Below the pieces are notes generated by a model. The model worked only from the letters and a program-made list of their open reading frames with translations, had not been told where the DNA came from and ran no database searches. The translations under genes and the position numbers were made by a program. Source: JANNFX01 sp031380225 (lineage in GTDB: Bacteria > Pseudomonadota > Alphaproteobacteria > Rhizobiales > Hyphomicrobiaceae). From it: 31,038 bases of DNA. The stretch lies in assembly GCA_031380225.1 (NCBI GenBank), contig JANNFX010000264.1:1-31038 (forward strand), written 5' to 3'. The first letter of the stretch is position 1, and each line of letters begins with the position of its first letter. This document shows, piece after piece, positions 7,329 to 16,916 of this stretch.

Positions 7329-9905
7329 CTACCACAAACCGTTGCCGATGCCATTGCGGCCTGCGGCCGGTGCTTGCGGCGGTTGCCAGGCATCATTCTG
7401 CGGCGCGGCGCCTGGCGCTGTGCCTGCCGAACCAGCGGCTGCAGCAGCGCTGGCTTCTGCAAAACCGATCACGGAATACGGATCGTCCGGCTCTTCGTTG
7501 GGCTTGAAGGCTTCGGTAATCGCGTCTGGATCGCCCGGGCTGGCGCGCAGTCCGGTGCGTTTGTTGACTTGCACCAACTTGATGCCTGGCGGGCTTCGGA
7601 ATGGAACGGCTGGCGAGTTGCCAAGTGTCATGGAGATGAAGTCGCCAAAGACCGGGGCCGCAACATGGCCGCCGGTATTGCCTTTGCCCATCGGCCGCGG
7701 GGTGTCGTAGCCCATGAACACGCCAACCACCATGTCGGGCGTGAAGCCAATGAACCAGGTGTCTTTTTCATCATTGGTGGTGCCGGTCTTGCCAGCGATC
7801 GGACGATTCAATGACTTCAAAGAGGTCGCAGTTCCGCGCTGCACGACGCCTTCCATCATGGACGTCATCTGGTAAGCCGTGTGGGGATCGATGATCTGTT
7901 TGCGATCGTCAGGAATTTCGGGTTCTTGTTGGTTGGCCCATTTTGGCGACGAACAGTTTTCGCAAACGCGAGCGTCGTGACGCCAAATCGATTTGCCCCA
8001 ACGGTCTTGAATTCGGTCGATCAGGGTGGCGCGCACACTCTTGCCGCCGTTGGCAATCGCGCAATAGGCTGTTGCCATGCGCAGCAACGTGGTTTCGCCG
8101 GACCCAAGCGACATGGCAAGGACGGGGAGCAAGTCGTCGTAGACGCCGAAGCGCTTCGAATACTCCGTGATTAACGGCATGCCCATATCTTGAGCGAGAC
8201 GCACGGTCATTTGATTGCGAGATTTCTCAAGACCCGTGCGCAGTGTTGCCGGTCCGAGTGATTTGTCTTTTTCGTAGTTCTCAGGCTTCCAAATTTCCTG
8301 ACCGGGTCCCGCTTCAATTTCAATCGGCGCGTCCAGCACAATCGACGTCGGTTTATAACCGTTGTCGATTGCAGCTGCGTAGACGATCGGCTTGAACGAC
8401 GAGCCCGGCTGGCGCTTGGCCTGAATGGCGCGATCGAATTGGCTCATTGCGAACGAGAAGCCACCGGCAATCGCCAGCACGCGGCCGGTATGCGGGTCCA
8501 TCGCAATCATACCACCGCCGACTTCGGGGATTTGCATCAATGACCAAGGGCCGGTGATGTTAGCTGGGTCTTTCGGCGACACGTAAATCACGTCACCGGG
8601 CGCGAGCACGTCCGGCACGGCGGTTGGTGTCTGTTTCTTTGGCGGTGACTTAGCCCATTTGACTTCATCGAGCGTAATTTCAGCTGCTTCGCGCTCTTTG
8701 GTCAGGTTGCTGTCCTGCTGTCGCTGCGGCTTTAGGCCAACAACGGCTTTAGTTTTCTCAACTGACAACACGACGCCAAGCCGCCAAGGCTGAATGTCGA
8801 TCGGAGAATCGATGGCGCCGAGCGGCACACCCCAGTCGCCGGCAATATCGATTTTTGAAACCGGCCCGCGCCAGCCCTGTTCACGATCAAATTTTACCAG
8901 ACCATTGACGAGCGCGCGGCGGGCCAATTGCTGTAATTTCGGATCAAGAGTGGTGCGAACCGAAAGCCCGCCGGAATAAAGCTTCTCTTCGCCAAATTCG
9001 GACTGGATAGAGCGCCGCACTTCTTCGGCAAAATAATCAGCAGCGAAGTCCTGTGTGGTCGTCTGGCGGATGTTGACTGTCAGAGGTTTCTTCTTAGCCT
9101 CATCGGCTTCCTTGGCCGTGATGTAGCCGTTCTCGGCCATTTGGCCGATGATCCAGTTGCGCCGCTCAGTCGCTTTCGCAGTGTTCTTGAACGGATTGTA
9201 GTTGTTCGGCGCCTTGGGCAGGACGGCAAGATATGCCGCCTCCTCAATCGTCAAGTCCTTCAGCTCTTTGTTGAAGTAATTGAGAGAGGCTGCGGCAATT
9301 CCATGCGCGCCCATGCCGAGGTAAATTTCATTGAGATAGAGTTCGAGGATTTTGTCCTTCGAGTAGGCATTCTCTATGCGCAGCGATAGGATCGCTTCTT
9401 TGATCTTACGTTCGAACGTGCGGTCGCTCGTCAGCAGGAAGTTCTTTGCGACCTGCTGCGTGATGGTCGAGGCGCCTTGCACGCTGCCGCGATGGGTGAT
9501 CAATTTTTGTATGTACACCGTTCCGGCACGCGCGAGCCCGATCATGTCAATGCCGCCGTGACTATAGAAGCGGCGATCTTCGGCCGACAGAAACGCTGCG
9601 ATGACACCCTTCGGCACGGTGTTGATAGGGATGAAGATGCGCCGTTCACGGGCGTACTCGGCAATCAGCGATCCGTCATGCGCGTGCATGCGGGTCATCA
9701 CTGGCGGCTCATACTTCGACAGGATGTTGTAGTCGGGTAAATCTTTCGAAGCTCGCCATACGATGATGCCGGCAACTGCCGAAGCAACCGTGAAGACCAC
9801 GAACACGCCCGAGAACCAGAATCCAAGCGAGCCTAATAGGAAGCTCTTGCGCCGTTTGCGCTGCAGCTTCTTAGGCCCGGGTGGTGGCAGGGTCGGTACT
9901 CGCAT
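7329..9905 (-). CDS. mrcA: Penicillin-binding protein 1A (bifunctional transglycosylase/transpeptidase)
   Basis: Polymerises glycan strands from lipid II and cross-links their peptides at the inner-membrane surface. The 858-residue product has a basic cytoplasmic start and one transmembrane anchor at about residues 24-50. The glycosyltransferase domain carries catalytic Glu109 (EDRRFYSHGGID), QQVAKN and the LNEIYLG motif. The transpeptidase domain has SSFK with catalytic Ser502 and Lys505, SRN near 575, and KTGT starting at Lys706. The C-terminus after about 815 is Ala/Pro/Gly-rich and likely flexible. It sits between amiC and prfB on one strand, a common order in Hyphomicrobiales. The 267-base gap upstream leaves room for its own promoter, though the ribosome site is weak. 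Confidence 0.96.
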   Translation of the reverse strand: MRVPTLPPPGPKKLQRKRRKSFLLGSLGFWFSGVFVVFTVASAVAGIIVWRASKDLPDYNILSKYEPPVMTRMHAHDGSLIAEYARERRIFIPINTVPKGVIAAFLSAEDRRFYSHGGIDMIGLARAGTVYIQKLITHRGSVQGASTITQQVAKNFLLTSDRTFERKIKEAILSLRIENAYSKDKILELYLNEIYLGMGAHGIAAASLNYFNKELKDLTIEEAAYLAVLPKAPNNYNPFKNTAKATERRNWIIGQMAENGYITAKEADEAKKKPLTVNIRQTTTQDFAADYFAEEVRRSIQSEFGEEKLYSGGLSVRTTLDPKLQQLARRALVNGLVKFDREQGWRGPVSKIDIAGDWGVPLGAIDSPIDIQPWRLGVVLSVEKTKAVVGLKPQRQQDSNLTKEREAAEITLDEVKWAKSPPKKQTPTAVPDVLAPGDVIYVSPKDPANITGPWSLMQIPEVGGGMIAMDPHTGRVLAIAGGFSFAMSQFDRAIQAKRQPGSSFKPIVYAAAIDNGYKPTSIVLDAPIEIEAGPGQEIWKPENYEKDKSLGPATLRTGLEKSRNQMTVRLAQDMGMPLITEYSKRFGVYDDLLPVLAMSLGSGETTLLRMATAYCAIANGGKSVRATLIDRIQDRWGKSIWRHDARVCENCSSPKWANQQEPEIPDDRKQIIDPHTAYQMTSMMEGVVQRGTATSLKSLNRPIAGKTGTTNDEKDTWFIGFTPDMVVGVFMGYDTPRPMGKGNTGGHVAAPVFGDFISMTLGNSPAVPFRSPPGIKLVQVNKRTGLRASPGDPDAITEAFKPNEEPDDPYSVIGFAEASAAAAAGSAGTAPGAAPQNDAWQPPQAPAAGRNGIGNGLW

Positions 9906-10172
9906 GTCGTTGAATAATCCGGAACTTCGCGGCTTGAACCGCAGGATTTGCTGCGCTGCGGCAAGCGCCCTTTAGACTGCCGCAGAGTAGCAGGGATTGT
10001 GGCAATACGTCGTCGCGAAGCATTTGTTCCATTCGCAGCAGGCAACGCACCGCGAATAACACTTCTGCCATGATCTAAAGCTGAGCGGTTCGTGTTTGAT
10101 TAATCTTGTCCAGCAGATTTTACCGGACGAAGACGCTGTGTCGCAACGGCCACGCTTATGCCGCTGGCGAGC

Positions 10173-11558
10173 CTATTGTTTCGCCACCGCGGCGCCATTG
10201 CGCTTAGCGAAAAACGCGTCGACAGCGTCGGCGATTGACATAGCCGCACCACGTTGCCATTCCGGCGATGACATTAACCTCTGATCTTCGTCTTGGCTCA
10301 TATAACCGAGTTCGACTAAAACCGACGGGGCGCCTGTTTGTTTCAAGACCTTGAACGCCGCGGAGCGCTGCGGGTCGGAGGATAGCCGCACGTTGCGTTT
10401 CAATTTTCCGACCAGAATTTTCGAGAAATCAGCTGAGAAGTTGGCGGTTTCACGCTTCATGAGATCGATGAGTATGCCTTTGACGTCATTGTCCTTTTCG
10501 TTGTTTCCTGCGTCAAGTCCAGCGATCAGATCAGAGGCATTTTCCTTTTCCGCCATGGCCCGCGCCTGCTCGTCAGACGCCCGTTCGGACAGCGTATAGA
10601 CCGTCGCACCGCGAACGGCGCGTGCCGCCATTAGGTTGGAAATTGAATCGGCGTGCAGTGAAATAAACAATTCCGCGTTGGCGTCCCGCGATGCCTTGAG
10701 ACGCTTGTCGAGGGAGACGAAGTTGTCGGCCGACCGCGTCAGTCTGACGTCGTAGCGTCCGCGCGCGCGGAGCTGCTTCTCCAATTCCTTGCCGACCAAT
10801 AGTACGATATTTTTTTCAAGCAAATTCAACGAGCTAACAGCCCCACCGTCGATCCCACCATGGCCAGGATCGATAAGAATGACTGGCTTAGACGTGGCTG
10901 GCTTGGGCAGCGCAGAGGTTTCGGGCCCTGCAGCCTTTGCCGAGGACACCGCTTCAGCGGCTTTTTCTCGGTCAGCTGCGGCTTTACCCGTGCCACCACC
11001 AAATGCGTCGCGCGTCGTTGTCTCAAGTACGATCTCAAACGCGACGCCTGCTGAGCCACCCGGGCGGGTTGTCATTTCTGCCTTTGTGATGCGGACTGGA
11101 CCCGTGGTGTCGATGACGACGCGCGCCTGGCCGGTTGCGAATTGCCCATACCGGAAGGCGCTGATCAGACCCTGAGCTTTTTGCCCACTGCCATCTGCCA
11201 AGCGGAAGGCCACGTTGGGCAAATCGATAATGACGCGGAACGGGTCGGCGAGCGTAAATACTTCGGCGGTGACACCCTTGGTCATACCGAGTTTGAAAAC
11301 TGTTTGGTTTGGAGACCCTACAACTATAGCGCTGTCGATCACTGATTCGGCCGCAACATTGGCCGCAGCGGTGACGATCCGGGGTGGGGCGGCTGGTTTT
11401 TTCGCAACCGATGCCGCCGTAACATCGGCATTCCAAGCCGGGTTGGGGTCGCCAGAAGCCGGGCCAATTTGCGTCAGCCCAAGCGCAATTATTGCTGCAA
11501 ACACTGGTTTTGCTCGCCGGATAGACTCCAGGACTATGCCACCCCGATCGATGCCCAT
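10173..11558 (-). CDS. amiC: N-acetylmuramoyl-L-alanine amidase with AMIN domain
   Basis: Zinc amidase that cuts the stem peptide from N-acetylmuramic acid in the periplasm, typically during daughter-cell separation. The 461-residue product starts with a signal-like hydrophobic stretch (about 16-36). It continues with an AMIN domain (about 75-185) that targets peptidoglycan or the septum, and an Ala/Lys-rich linker. The Amidase_3 domain runs from 226 to the end. Zinc ligands are visible as His233 (DPGHGG), Glu248 (LLEKN) and His302 (SLHAD), with catalytic Glu416 (VLVELGYMS). No strong ribosome site precedes the chosen ATG, so the exact start is less certain than the identity. Transcribed toward mrcA and divergent from rne. 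Confidence 0.94.
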   Translation of the reverse strand: MGIDRGGIVLESIRRAKPVFAAIIALGLTQIGPASGDPNPAWNADVTAASVAKKPAAPPRIVTAAANVAAESVIDSAIVVGSPNQTVFKLGMTKGVTAEVFTLADPFRVIIDLPNVAFRLADGSGQKAQGLISAFRYGQFATGQARVVIDTTGPVRITKAEMTTRPGGSAGVAFEIVLETTTRDAFGGGTGKAAADREKAAEAVSSAKAAGPETSALPKPATSKPVILIDPGHGGIDGGAVSSLNLLEKNIVLLVGKELEKQLRARGRYDVRLTRSADNFVSLDKRLKASRDANAELFISLHADSISNLMAARAVRGATVYTLSERASDEQARAMAEKENASDLIAGLDAGNNEKDNDVKGILIDLMKRETANFSADFSKILVGKLKRNVRLSSDPQRSAAFKVLKQTGAPSVLVELGYMSQDEDQRLMSSPEWQRGAAMSIADAVDAFFAKRNGAAVAKQ

Positions 11559-12366
11559 TCGCCATATTGCCCAGACTGCTTGGGCGACGCTGCCCAGAAA
11601 AAGTCAGCAGTCTTAACCCATTATTGGCTATCGGCAGCGAAACTCAAGCCGCCGGACGGAAATGTTGGCTTTTTTTGCGCATTGTTCACCCGTGCGTTAA
11701 TGCTTGCCTGCGGACCAACGAACTCGTAATGTAGTGTTGCGTAAATGATCCGCGATGTTCCGAACGGCAGTGTTTACGGCCTCCTCGTGTTTGCGCGATA
11801 TGTTGCGCATGTGGAAGCCAGAGTTTGCTAGCCTGACGAACACGTGATTTGGGCTTTTGAGAGCATAAGGCGCTGGTCAAAGCTGACCGGGCTGTCGCGA
11901 CCCCAGAGATTGGGCGGATGGCTGAAGCGACTTGGCGCTGGCTTGACCAAGCCCAACTACGTGGCTGCGACGTCCACCTTAGAATTGCAGCCTGATTTTT
12001 TTTCCGGCCGTCCAAATGGGCGGCAGGCACACGCGGAGTTCGTTCTGCCCAGAACAGCTCCGCACCCAAGGAATTCGGCCTTGCCGGTCCGTTCCCGCCA
12101 CGATGCGGACAATGGGACGACGGGTCAAAGGTTTTAGACACGATGGAAGTTAACCGCTCTTATTGTTGCTCCGGCGCTGAAAAGGACCGTGCATCCGCAC
12201 GCCGTCCAATCGCCGCTTGCACGATGGGACAGGCGCTTCTGCCAACCCCAATCATCCCAATCACGACCCACATTAGCGTGCGCCTTTTGCGGCAGCCCGC
12301 CCGTGTTTCCCGCCTTCGGGCCGGAACCGCGCGGCTACACGCCCGGCGCGCCAAGGATAAAATTCA
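11559..12366. other. Long amiC-rne divergent intergenic region, including rne leader
   Basis: About 800 bases without a convincing protein gene. The small open frames on either strand lack family similarity and good ribosome sites. The left end should hold the amiC promoter; a TTGAGT and TAATGG pair about 18 bases apart on the minus strand near 11620-11650 is a weak candidate. The middle holds the candidate structured RNA listed separately. The last 220 bases are the probable 5-prime leader of rne and contain GC-rich inverted segments, for example GCCCG near 12295 with CGGGC near 12317. Long structured rne leaders that allow RNase E to regulate its own mRNA are known in other bacteria; here that role is inference. 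Confidence 0.5.
11849..12003 (+). ncRNA. Candidate structured RNA ending in terminator-like hairpin
   Basis: TTGGGCTT at 11849-11856 is perfectly complementary to AAGCCCAA at 11949-11956. It encloses about 92 bases that contain further short hairpins, such as GGTCA-AAGC-TGACC at 11875-11888. Shortly downstream, GGCTGC at 11963-11968 pairs with GCAGCC at 11987-11992 and is followed by a run of eight T at 11996-12003, resembling an intrinsic terminator with a long loop. No strong promoter was recognised upstream and the element matches no RNA family I know. It could be a small RNA, an attenuator in a long rne leader, or chance. Confidence 0.3.
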
Positions 12367-15300
12367 ATGGCAAACAACAAGATGCTTATCGATGCCACCC
12401 ACCCCGAGGAAACTCGGGTTGTGGTGCTGCGCAACGGCCGCGTAGAGGAATTCGACTATGAGAGTGCCGCCCGCAAATTGCTGCGCGGCTCAATTTATCT
12501 AGCAAAAGTCACCCGCGTTGAGCCGTCGCTGCAAGCGGCGTTTATCGACTACGGTGGCAACCGTCACGGCTTCCTGGCCTTCAACGAAATTCACCCTGAC
12601 TACTATCAGATCCCGTTCGCGGACCGGCAGGCGCTTCTCAACGAAGAAGCCGAGCAGGAAGCGCGCGAGGAAGCTGAAGCGGACGCGCGCGCCGAGCGCC
12701 TCGAGCGCCGCCAGCGCCAACAGCAGCTGGGTGGCGGCAATCGCAGTCGCGGTGGGTCTTCCGGTCGTGGCATGCGTCCGGACGATGACGCTTCGGGTTT
12801 GGAAACCATCTCAGATCTCGATCCTGCGAATGATCAGATCGAAAGCGGTGGAGGCTCGGGCGAAGGTGATCAGTCGAATTACTCGGTTGCTCTCGACGCT
12901 GATCAGCGCGACGAAAAAATTACGTCGGACATGCCTCAACAGAAGCCCGTCACCATCGGCGGCTTTGAAGGCGACCCGAGCGATGTTGAGGTTTCGCCGG
13001 ACGATGACGACAGCGAAGACGACGAAAACCCTGCTGATGATAGCGATGTCGAAACGACTGGCGCCGATGACAGCGATGACAGCGATGACGACGACGGCGT
13101 CGATATCGCCGATGAGCCAGATGACGAAGATCAGGGCGACGGTTCCACGGCGTCTGAAGGCGAGATAAATTCGGCTCCGGAAACCGCCAGCGACGGCGTC
13201 GATGCCGGCACTGGCGCGGAGGCCGGAGCAACGGTCGCGTCTGACGCGATAGCTGAGACCGGTCTGGGCGATGCCATCGAGGAACTGCCGTCGCGCCAGC
13301 GCCGCCGGCCGCGCAGCTACAAAATCCAAGAGGTTATCAAGCGCCGCCAAGTCATTCTGGTCCAAGTCGTCAAAGAAGAACGTGGCACCAAGGGTGCAGC
13401 GCTGACGACATATCTTTCGCTCGCTGGCCGCTACACCGTGCTGATGCCCAACACCGGGCGCGGCGGCGGCATCAGCCGTAAAATCACCCAACCGCAGGAC
13501 CGAAAGCGCCTCAAGGCTATCGCCAACGAGCTCGAAGTGCCGGAAGGCATGGGCTTGATCATCCGCACGGCCGGCGCTGCCCGGACCAAGCAGGAAATCA
13601 AGCGCGACTTCGAATATTTGCTGCGCCTTTGGGAAAGCGTGCGCGAACTGACGCTGGAATCGACTGCGCCGAGCCTCGTTTACGAGGAAGGCGACCTGAT
13701 CAAGCGTTCGATCCGCGATCTTTACAACAAGGACGTCGAGGAAATTTACGTAGCCGGCGATCAGGCTCACAAAGACGCGCACGACTTCATGCAAATGCTG
13801 ATGCCGTCGCATGCCAAGAACGTGATCAAGCATTCCGGCCATGAGTCACTGTTCACGAAGCATGGCATCGAACGGCAGTTGAACGCCATGTTCAGCCCGT
13901 ATGTGACGCTGCGCTCAGGCGGTTATCTGGTCATCAACCAAACGGAAGCGTTGGTCGCAATCGACGTTAACTCCGGCAAGTCTACTCGAGAATTCTCGAT
14001 TGAAGAGACCGCGCTGAACACCAACCTCGAAGCGGCTGACGAAGTCGCCCGTCAGGTCAAGTTGCGCGATCTCGCCGGTCTGGTCGTCATCGACTTCATC
14101 GATATGGAAGAGAAGCGCAACAACCGGGCGGTTGAACGGCGCATCAAGGACGCCCTCAGGTTTGACCGGGCGCGTATTCAGCTCGGACATATCTCGCATT
14201 TCGGACTGCTCGAAATGTCTCGCCAGCGGATGCGCACCGGCGTCCTCGAAGGTTCGACGACGCAGTGCCCGCATTGCCAAGGCACCGGCACCATTCGGGC
14301 CACTGAAAGTGTGGCTCTCGCCGTACTGCGCGGGCTAGAAGATGCACTCATGGCAGGCAGCCGCGCGTCATTGACAGTCACCACGACGACCTCTGTTGCG
14401 CTCTACATTCTCAACAGCAAGCGCGCGTTCCTTAATGAACTTGAGGGCCGCTATGGCGTGTCGTTGAATATTCAAGCCAGCGATAAGCTGCAAGGCGCTA
14501 ACTATTCGATTGAGCGCGGTCCAGCCTCGGCTGCAGTTCCAGCGGCAATGCCGCAACGCCGGATCGAGCGCTCGGCAGTCAACATGGAGTCGGGCTTCGA
14601 CGGCGAAGATTCGAACGTGGCTGCCGAAGAGCCAGAGCTCATTTCGAGCGGCGACGATGAAACCGAGGCAGTCCCAGACACCGCACCGCTACGACATGGC
14701 CGTCGTGATGGCCGTGACGGGGGCCGCAATGGCGGCCGTGACCGGGATAGCGGACGCGGCCCGCGTAGCGATCGCAATGATCGAACTGATCGTGGTGACC
14801 GGAATGAACGCGACACCGGCGACGAACAAGACGTTAGAAGTGACCGTGCTGCAGCCGATGGCAATACGGGTGACGGCCGCGGTGGCGGGCGTAACCGGCG
14901 CCGGCGTGGCGGCCGCGGACGAGATGGTGATCGCGGTGGCGATCGCGGTCAAGACAGCACCAAGCGTGGCGATCGCGACAACGTCCGCGGTGACCGCGAC
15001 GGGGTACGCAGCAGGTCTGACGCTCGCGTCTTTGGCCCGGGTGAAGACCAGCCTGATTTGAATGGTGGACCGATTTCGATAGGCGGCGCGGATGGCGAGG
15101 GTACGGCACTGTTGCCAGCCGCTAGCGCACAACCAACGCTTGGTCCCCGGGATGGAGCCGATACCAATCGGGACGAACAAGGTGACCGGGCCGGCAGACG
15201 CCGCCGCAGAGGCCGCCGTGGTGGTCGCGGTGGGCGTGATCGCCGTCCAGGCCAAGAAGAGGGCGGCGTGGCAGCATCGGCCGAGACGTCCGGCTTCCAT

Positions 15301-15783
15301 CCACACGTTGGTGAAGAACGGATCGATGACTTTAGCAGCGCTGTACCGGCTGACGACACCAACGGTGTGCAACGCGATGCAAACGCTCAGCCTGACATGC
15401 CGCGCCGTGAACGTGAGCCGCGTGAGCCGCGACAGGGCCGCGATACCAATCGCCCTCGCCGCAATGATCGCAACGACCGCCAAGACCGTCCAGATCGCAA
15501 CGATCGAGCGCGCAGTGAACCGGGCCCGTCCCGTGAGCCTGCCGCTGCAAGGCCTGCAAATGATACAGTTGAGCGGACGCCTACACGGGCGCCGGAGCCA
15601 GTGGTTTCAGCGTCGCGCGACACAGTAGAGGCACCAGCGAGGCGCCGGGCCAGCAGCTCCGAGCTAATGGCAAGTGAGCCGGTGATCGAAAGTGTTGTCG
15701 TTCGCCAAGGCGAAGTGGCACCGGTCGCAGGTTCCGAGCCGGCGGCGCCAAAGCGTGGTTGGTGGCAACGCAATATCGGTTGA
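12367..15783 (+). CDS. rne: Ribonuclease E
   Basis: Essential endoribonuclease for mRNA decay and rRNA/tRNA processing, and scaffold of the degradosome. The 1138-residue product begins with the RNase H-like/S1 region (residues 1-110). A long insertion (about 110-315) follows, containing a strongly acidic Asp/Ser tract at about 213-260. The catalytic core then resumes. Asp533 (AIDVNSGKST) and Asp576 (VVIDFIDM) keep the 43-residue spacing of E. coli Asp303 and Asp346. The Zn-link CPHC lies at 634-637. The tail from about 770 is Arg/Asp/Gly-rich, probably disordered and RNA-binding, and ends in PKRGWWQRNIG, as in other Hyphomicrobiales. The ATG is preceded by AAGGA nine bases upstream. A clear terminator follows. 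Confidence 0.95.
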   Translation: MANNKMLIDATHPEETRVVVLRNGRVEEFDYESAARKLLRGSIYLAKVTRVEPSLQAAFIDYGGNRHGFLAFNEIHPDYYQIPFADRQALLNEEAEQEAREEAEADARAERLERRQRQQQLGGGNRSRGGSSGRGMRPDDDASGLETISDLDPANDQIESGGGSGEGDQSNYSVALDADQRDEKITSDMPQQKPVTIGGFEGDPSDVEVSPDDDDSEDDENPADDSDVETTGADDSDDSDDDDGVDIADEPDDEDQGDGSTASEGEINSAPETASDGVDAGTGAEAGATVASDAIAETGLGDAIEELPSRQRRRPRSYKIQEVIKRRQVILVQVVKEERGTKGAALTTYLSLAGRYTVLMPNTGRGGGISRKITQPQDRKRLKAIANELEVPEGMGLIIRTAGAARTKQEIKRDFEYLLRLWESVRELTLESTAPSLVYEEGDLIKRSIRDLYNKDVEEIYVAGDQAHKDAHDFMQMLMPSHAKNVIKHSGHESLFTKHGIERQLNAMFSPYVTLRSGGYLVINQTEALVAIDVNSGKSTREFSIEETALNTNLEAADEVARQVKLRDLAGLVVIDFIDMEEKRNNRAVERRIKDALRFDRARIQLGHISHFGLLEMSRQRMRTGVLEGSTTQCPHCQGTGTIRATESVALAVLRGLEDALMAGSRASLTVTTTTSVALYILNSKRAFLNELEGRYGVSLNIQASDKLQGANYSIERGPASAAVPAAMPQRRIERSAVNMESGFDGEDSNVAAEEPELISSGDDETEAVPDTAPLRHGRRDGRDGGRNGGRDRDSGRGPRSDRNDRTDRGDRNERDTGDEQDVRSDRAAADGNTGDGRGGGRNRRRRGGRGRDGDRGGDRGQDSTKRGDRDNVRGDRDGVRSRSDARVFGPGEDQPDLNGGPISIGGADGEGTALLPAASAQPTLGPRDGADTNRDEQGDRAGRRRRRGRRGGRGGRDRRPGQEEGGVAASAETSGFHPHVGEERIDDFSSAVPADDTNGVQRDANAQPDMPRREREPREPRQGRDTNRPRRNDRNDRQDRPDRNDRARSEPGPSREPAAARPANDTVERTPTRAPEPVVSASRDTVEAPARRRASSSELMASEPVIESVVVRQGEVAPVAGSEPAAPKRGWWQRNIG

Positions 15784-15866
15784 CTGCGCCGCGCGGTTCT
15801 CGGGCATTCGGCCAAATAAGCCCGGTGCTACGCAGGTCGGCTGCGCTGTAAAATTCCGGACTTTTA

Positions 15867-15901
15867 AGGCGGGCTGCACTGCGGCCCGCCTCAATATTTT
15901 T
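15867..15901 (+). terminator. Intrinsic terminator of rne
   Basis: A perfect 8-bp stem, AGGCGGGC (15867-15874) with GCCCGCCT (15884-15891), encloses a 9-base loop. It is followed by the T-rich CAATATTTTTGA. It lies 84 bases after the rne stop codon on the same strand, which is the expected place. Confidence 0.85.
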
Positions 15902-16013
15902 GAGACCTTTGCTCCGGTAACGATTGCCCTGTTTTCAGTCTGGCCGCGGTGGGCCAATCTGTGGCAATCAACGCGGGTGTTCCCGTTCGGGCGAACCCAG
16001 ATTTAGGATGATC

Positions 16014-16916
16014 ATGCGCGGTACTTTGTTGTCGGCGGGCGCCGTTTTCTGTCTATCTTTCAATGCACTGGTCCAGCCTCTACGGGCTGCAGAACCAGCC
16101 AAGGCGGTTCGCTTTTCCATCGAGTTCAGTACTTATCGCGGTTATTGGCGCATTGAAGATTCCGGCGGTAAAGAAGTTGCTCATGATGAGTGCTTTACGC
16201 AGCGCTTATGCCGCGAAGTGATTAAAGCGCTAGGGCCCGGCGACTATGCTTTGGTGCTCAGCCAACAGCCTCAATCGATGCCGCTCAAATTCCGTTTGAC
16301 GCCGAATGACGTGGCTGTCACGTCGGGCAAAGACATTCTGTCTGCAACAAAAATGACGTTGAAGTTGGGCATGCTTCGCCGCGTGTTGTTTAACCTCGAT
16401 GGCTATCGCGGCGCCTGGAGCTTGGCAAATTGGGATGGCGCAGAAGCGACTGGCTTTTTTCGCCGTGATGGCGGTGAGCAAGCAGTCGAACTGGCGCCGA
16501 ACACCACCTATGCATTCAAGCTTGGCCCGGTGATAGTCGAGCGCTTCCAGGTCGATGCCAATGAGCGCGTGATTCTAATCGATGGCAACGGCGCTTTGAA
16601 GGTTTCGCCGGACGCTAGAAACAAATTCGTATTGGCTACGCTCCCGGTCGCCATTTATCCTGAGACCAACCCGGACACCTCCCAGTGGACTGTTGCCGGA
16701 GTGGGTCCCCTTGATGGCCGCCCAGGCTATAAGGGCCCAGAGGTGCTGAGGCTTGCTCAAGGTGCAACGTACAGACTGAACCTGGCCGGCGCCGCCGCAC
16801 AAGACAAGCCAGTCGAGTTTTTGACGGGCAAGGGCTGCTCGATGCCGGCCCAGACCCTTAAAATCGCTGCAACGATTATCTTCGTCGCGCCGGTTCTAGC
16901 CGGATGCCAGAACTAA
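16014..16916 (+). CDS. Exported protein of unknown function with three internal repeats
   Basis: I do not recognise this family. The 300-residue product has a clear signal peptide (residues 1-26, cleavage near LRAAEP), so it is probably periplasmic. The mature part is built of three related units of about 85 residues, starting near 32, 122 and 211. Each has a beta-strand start ending in G/S-x-W (YRGYWRI, YRGAWSL, TSQWTV), then LGPGDYALVL, LAPNTTYAFKL or LAQGATYRLNL, then a closing strand pair. Cys60, Cys66, Cys275 and Cys298 are present. The C-terminal stretch IAATIIFVAPVLAG is hydrophobic but fits the last strands of repeat three. AGG six bases before the ATG at 16014 supports this start; ATG 16008 is two codons longer. 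It stands alone after the rne terminator. Confidence 0.7.
   Translation: MRGTLLSAGAVFCLSFNALVQPLRAAEPAKAVRFSIEFSTYRGYWRIEDSGGKEVAHDECFTQRLCREVIKALGPGDYALVLSQQPQSMPLKFRLTPNDVAVTSGKDILSATKMTLKLGMLRRVLFNLDGYRGAWSLANWDGAEATGFFRRDGGEQAVELAPNTTYAFKLGPVIVERFQVDANERVILIDGNGALKVSPDARNKFVLATLPVAIYPETNPDTSQWTVAGVGPLDGRPGYKGPEVLRLAQGATYRLNLAGAAAQDKPVEFLTGKGCSMPAQTLKIAATIIFVAPVLAGCQN

Noticed and set aside
11686..12141. Minus-strand open frame in the amiC-rne gap
   Set aside because: Its composition is rich in Arg, Ser, Gln and Trp and unlike the window's proteins. There is no recognisable domain and no ribosome site, and it overlaps the candidate RNA.
12811..13842. Long minus-strand open frame (343 codons) inside rne
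   Set aside because: It mirrors the acidic GAT/GAC-rich insert and core of rne. Its product is a hydrophobic artefact with no family features, and the plus-strand gene is certain.
14689..15483. Minus-strand open frame (264 codons) in the 3-prime part of rne
   Set aside because: It is the shadow of the Arg/Asp/Gly-rich tail and gives an Ala/Ile/Thr-rich low-complexity product without a ribosome site.
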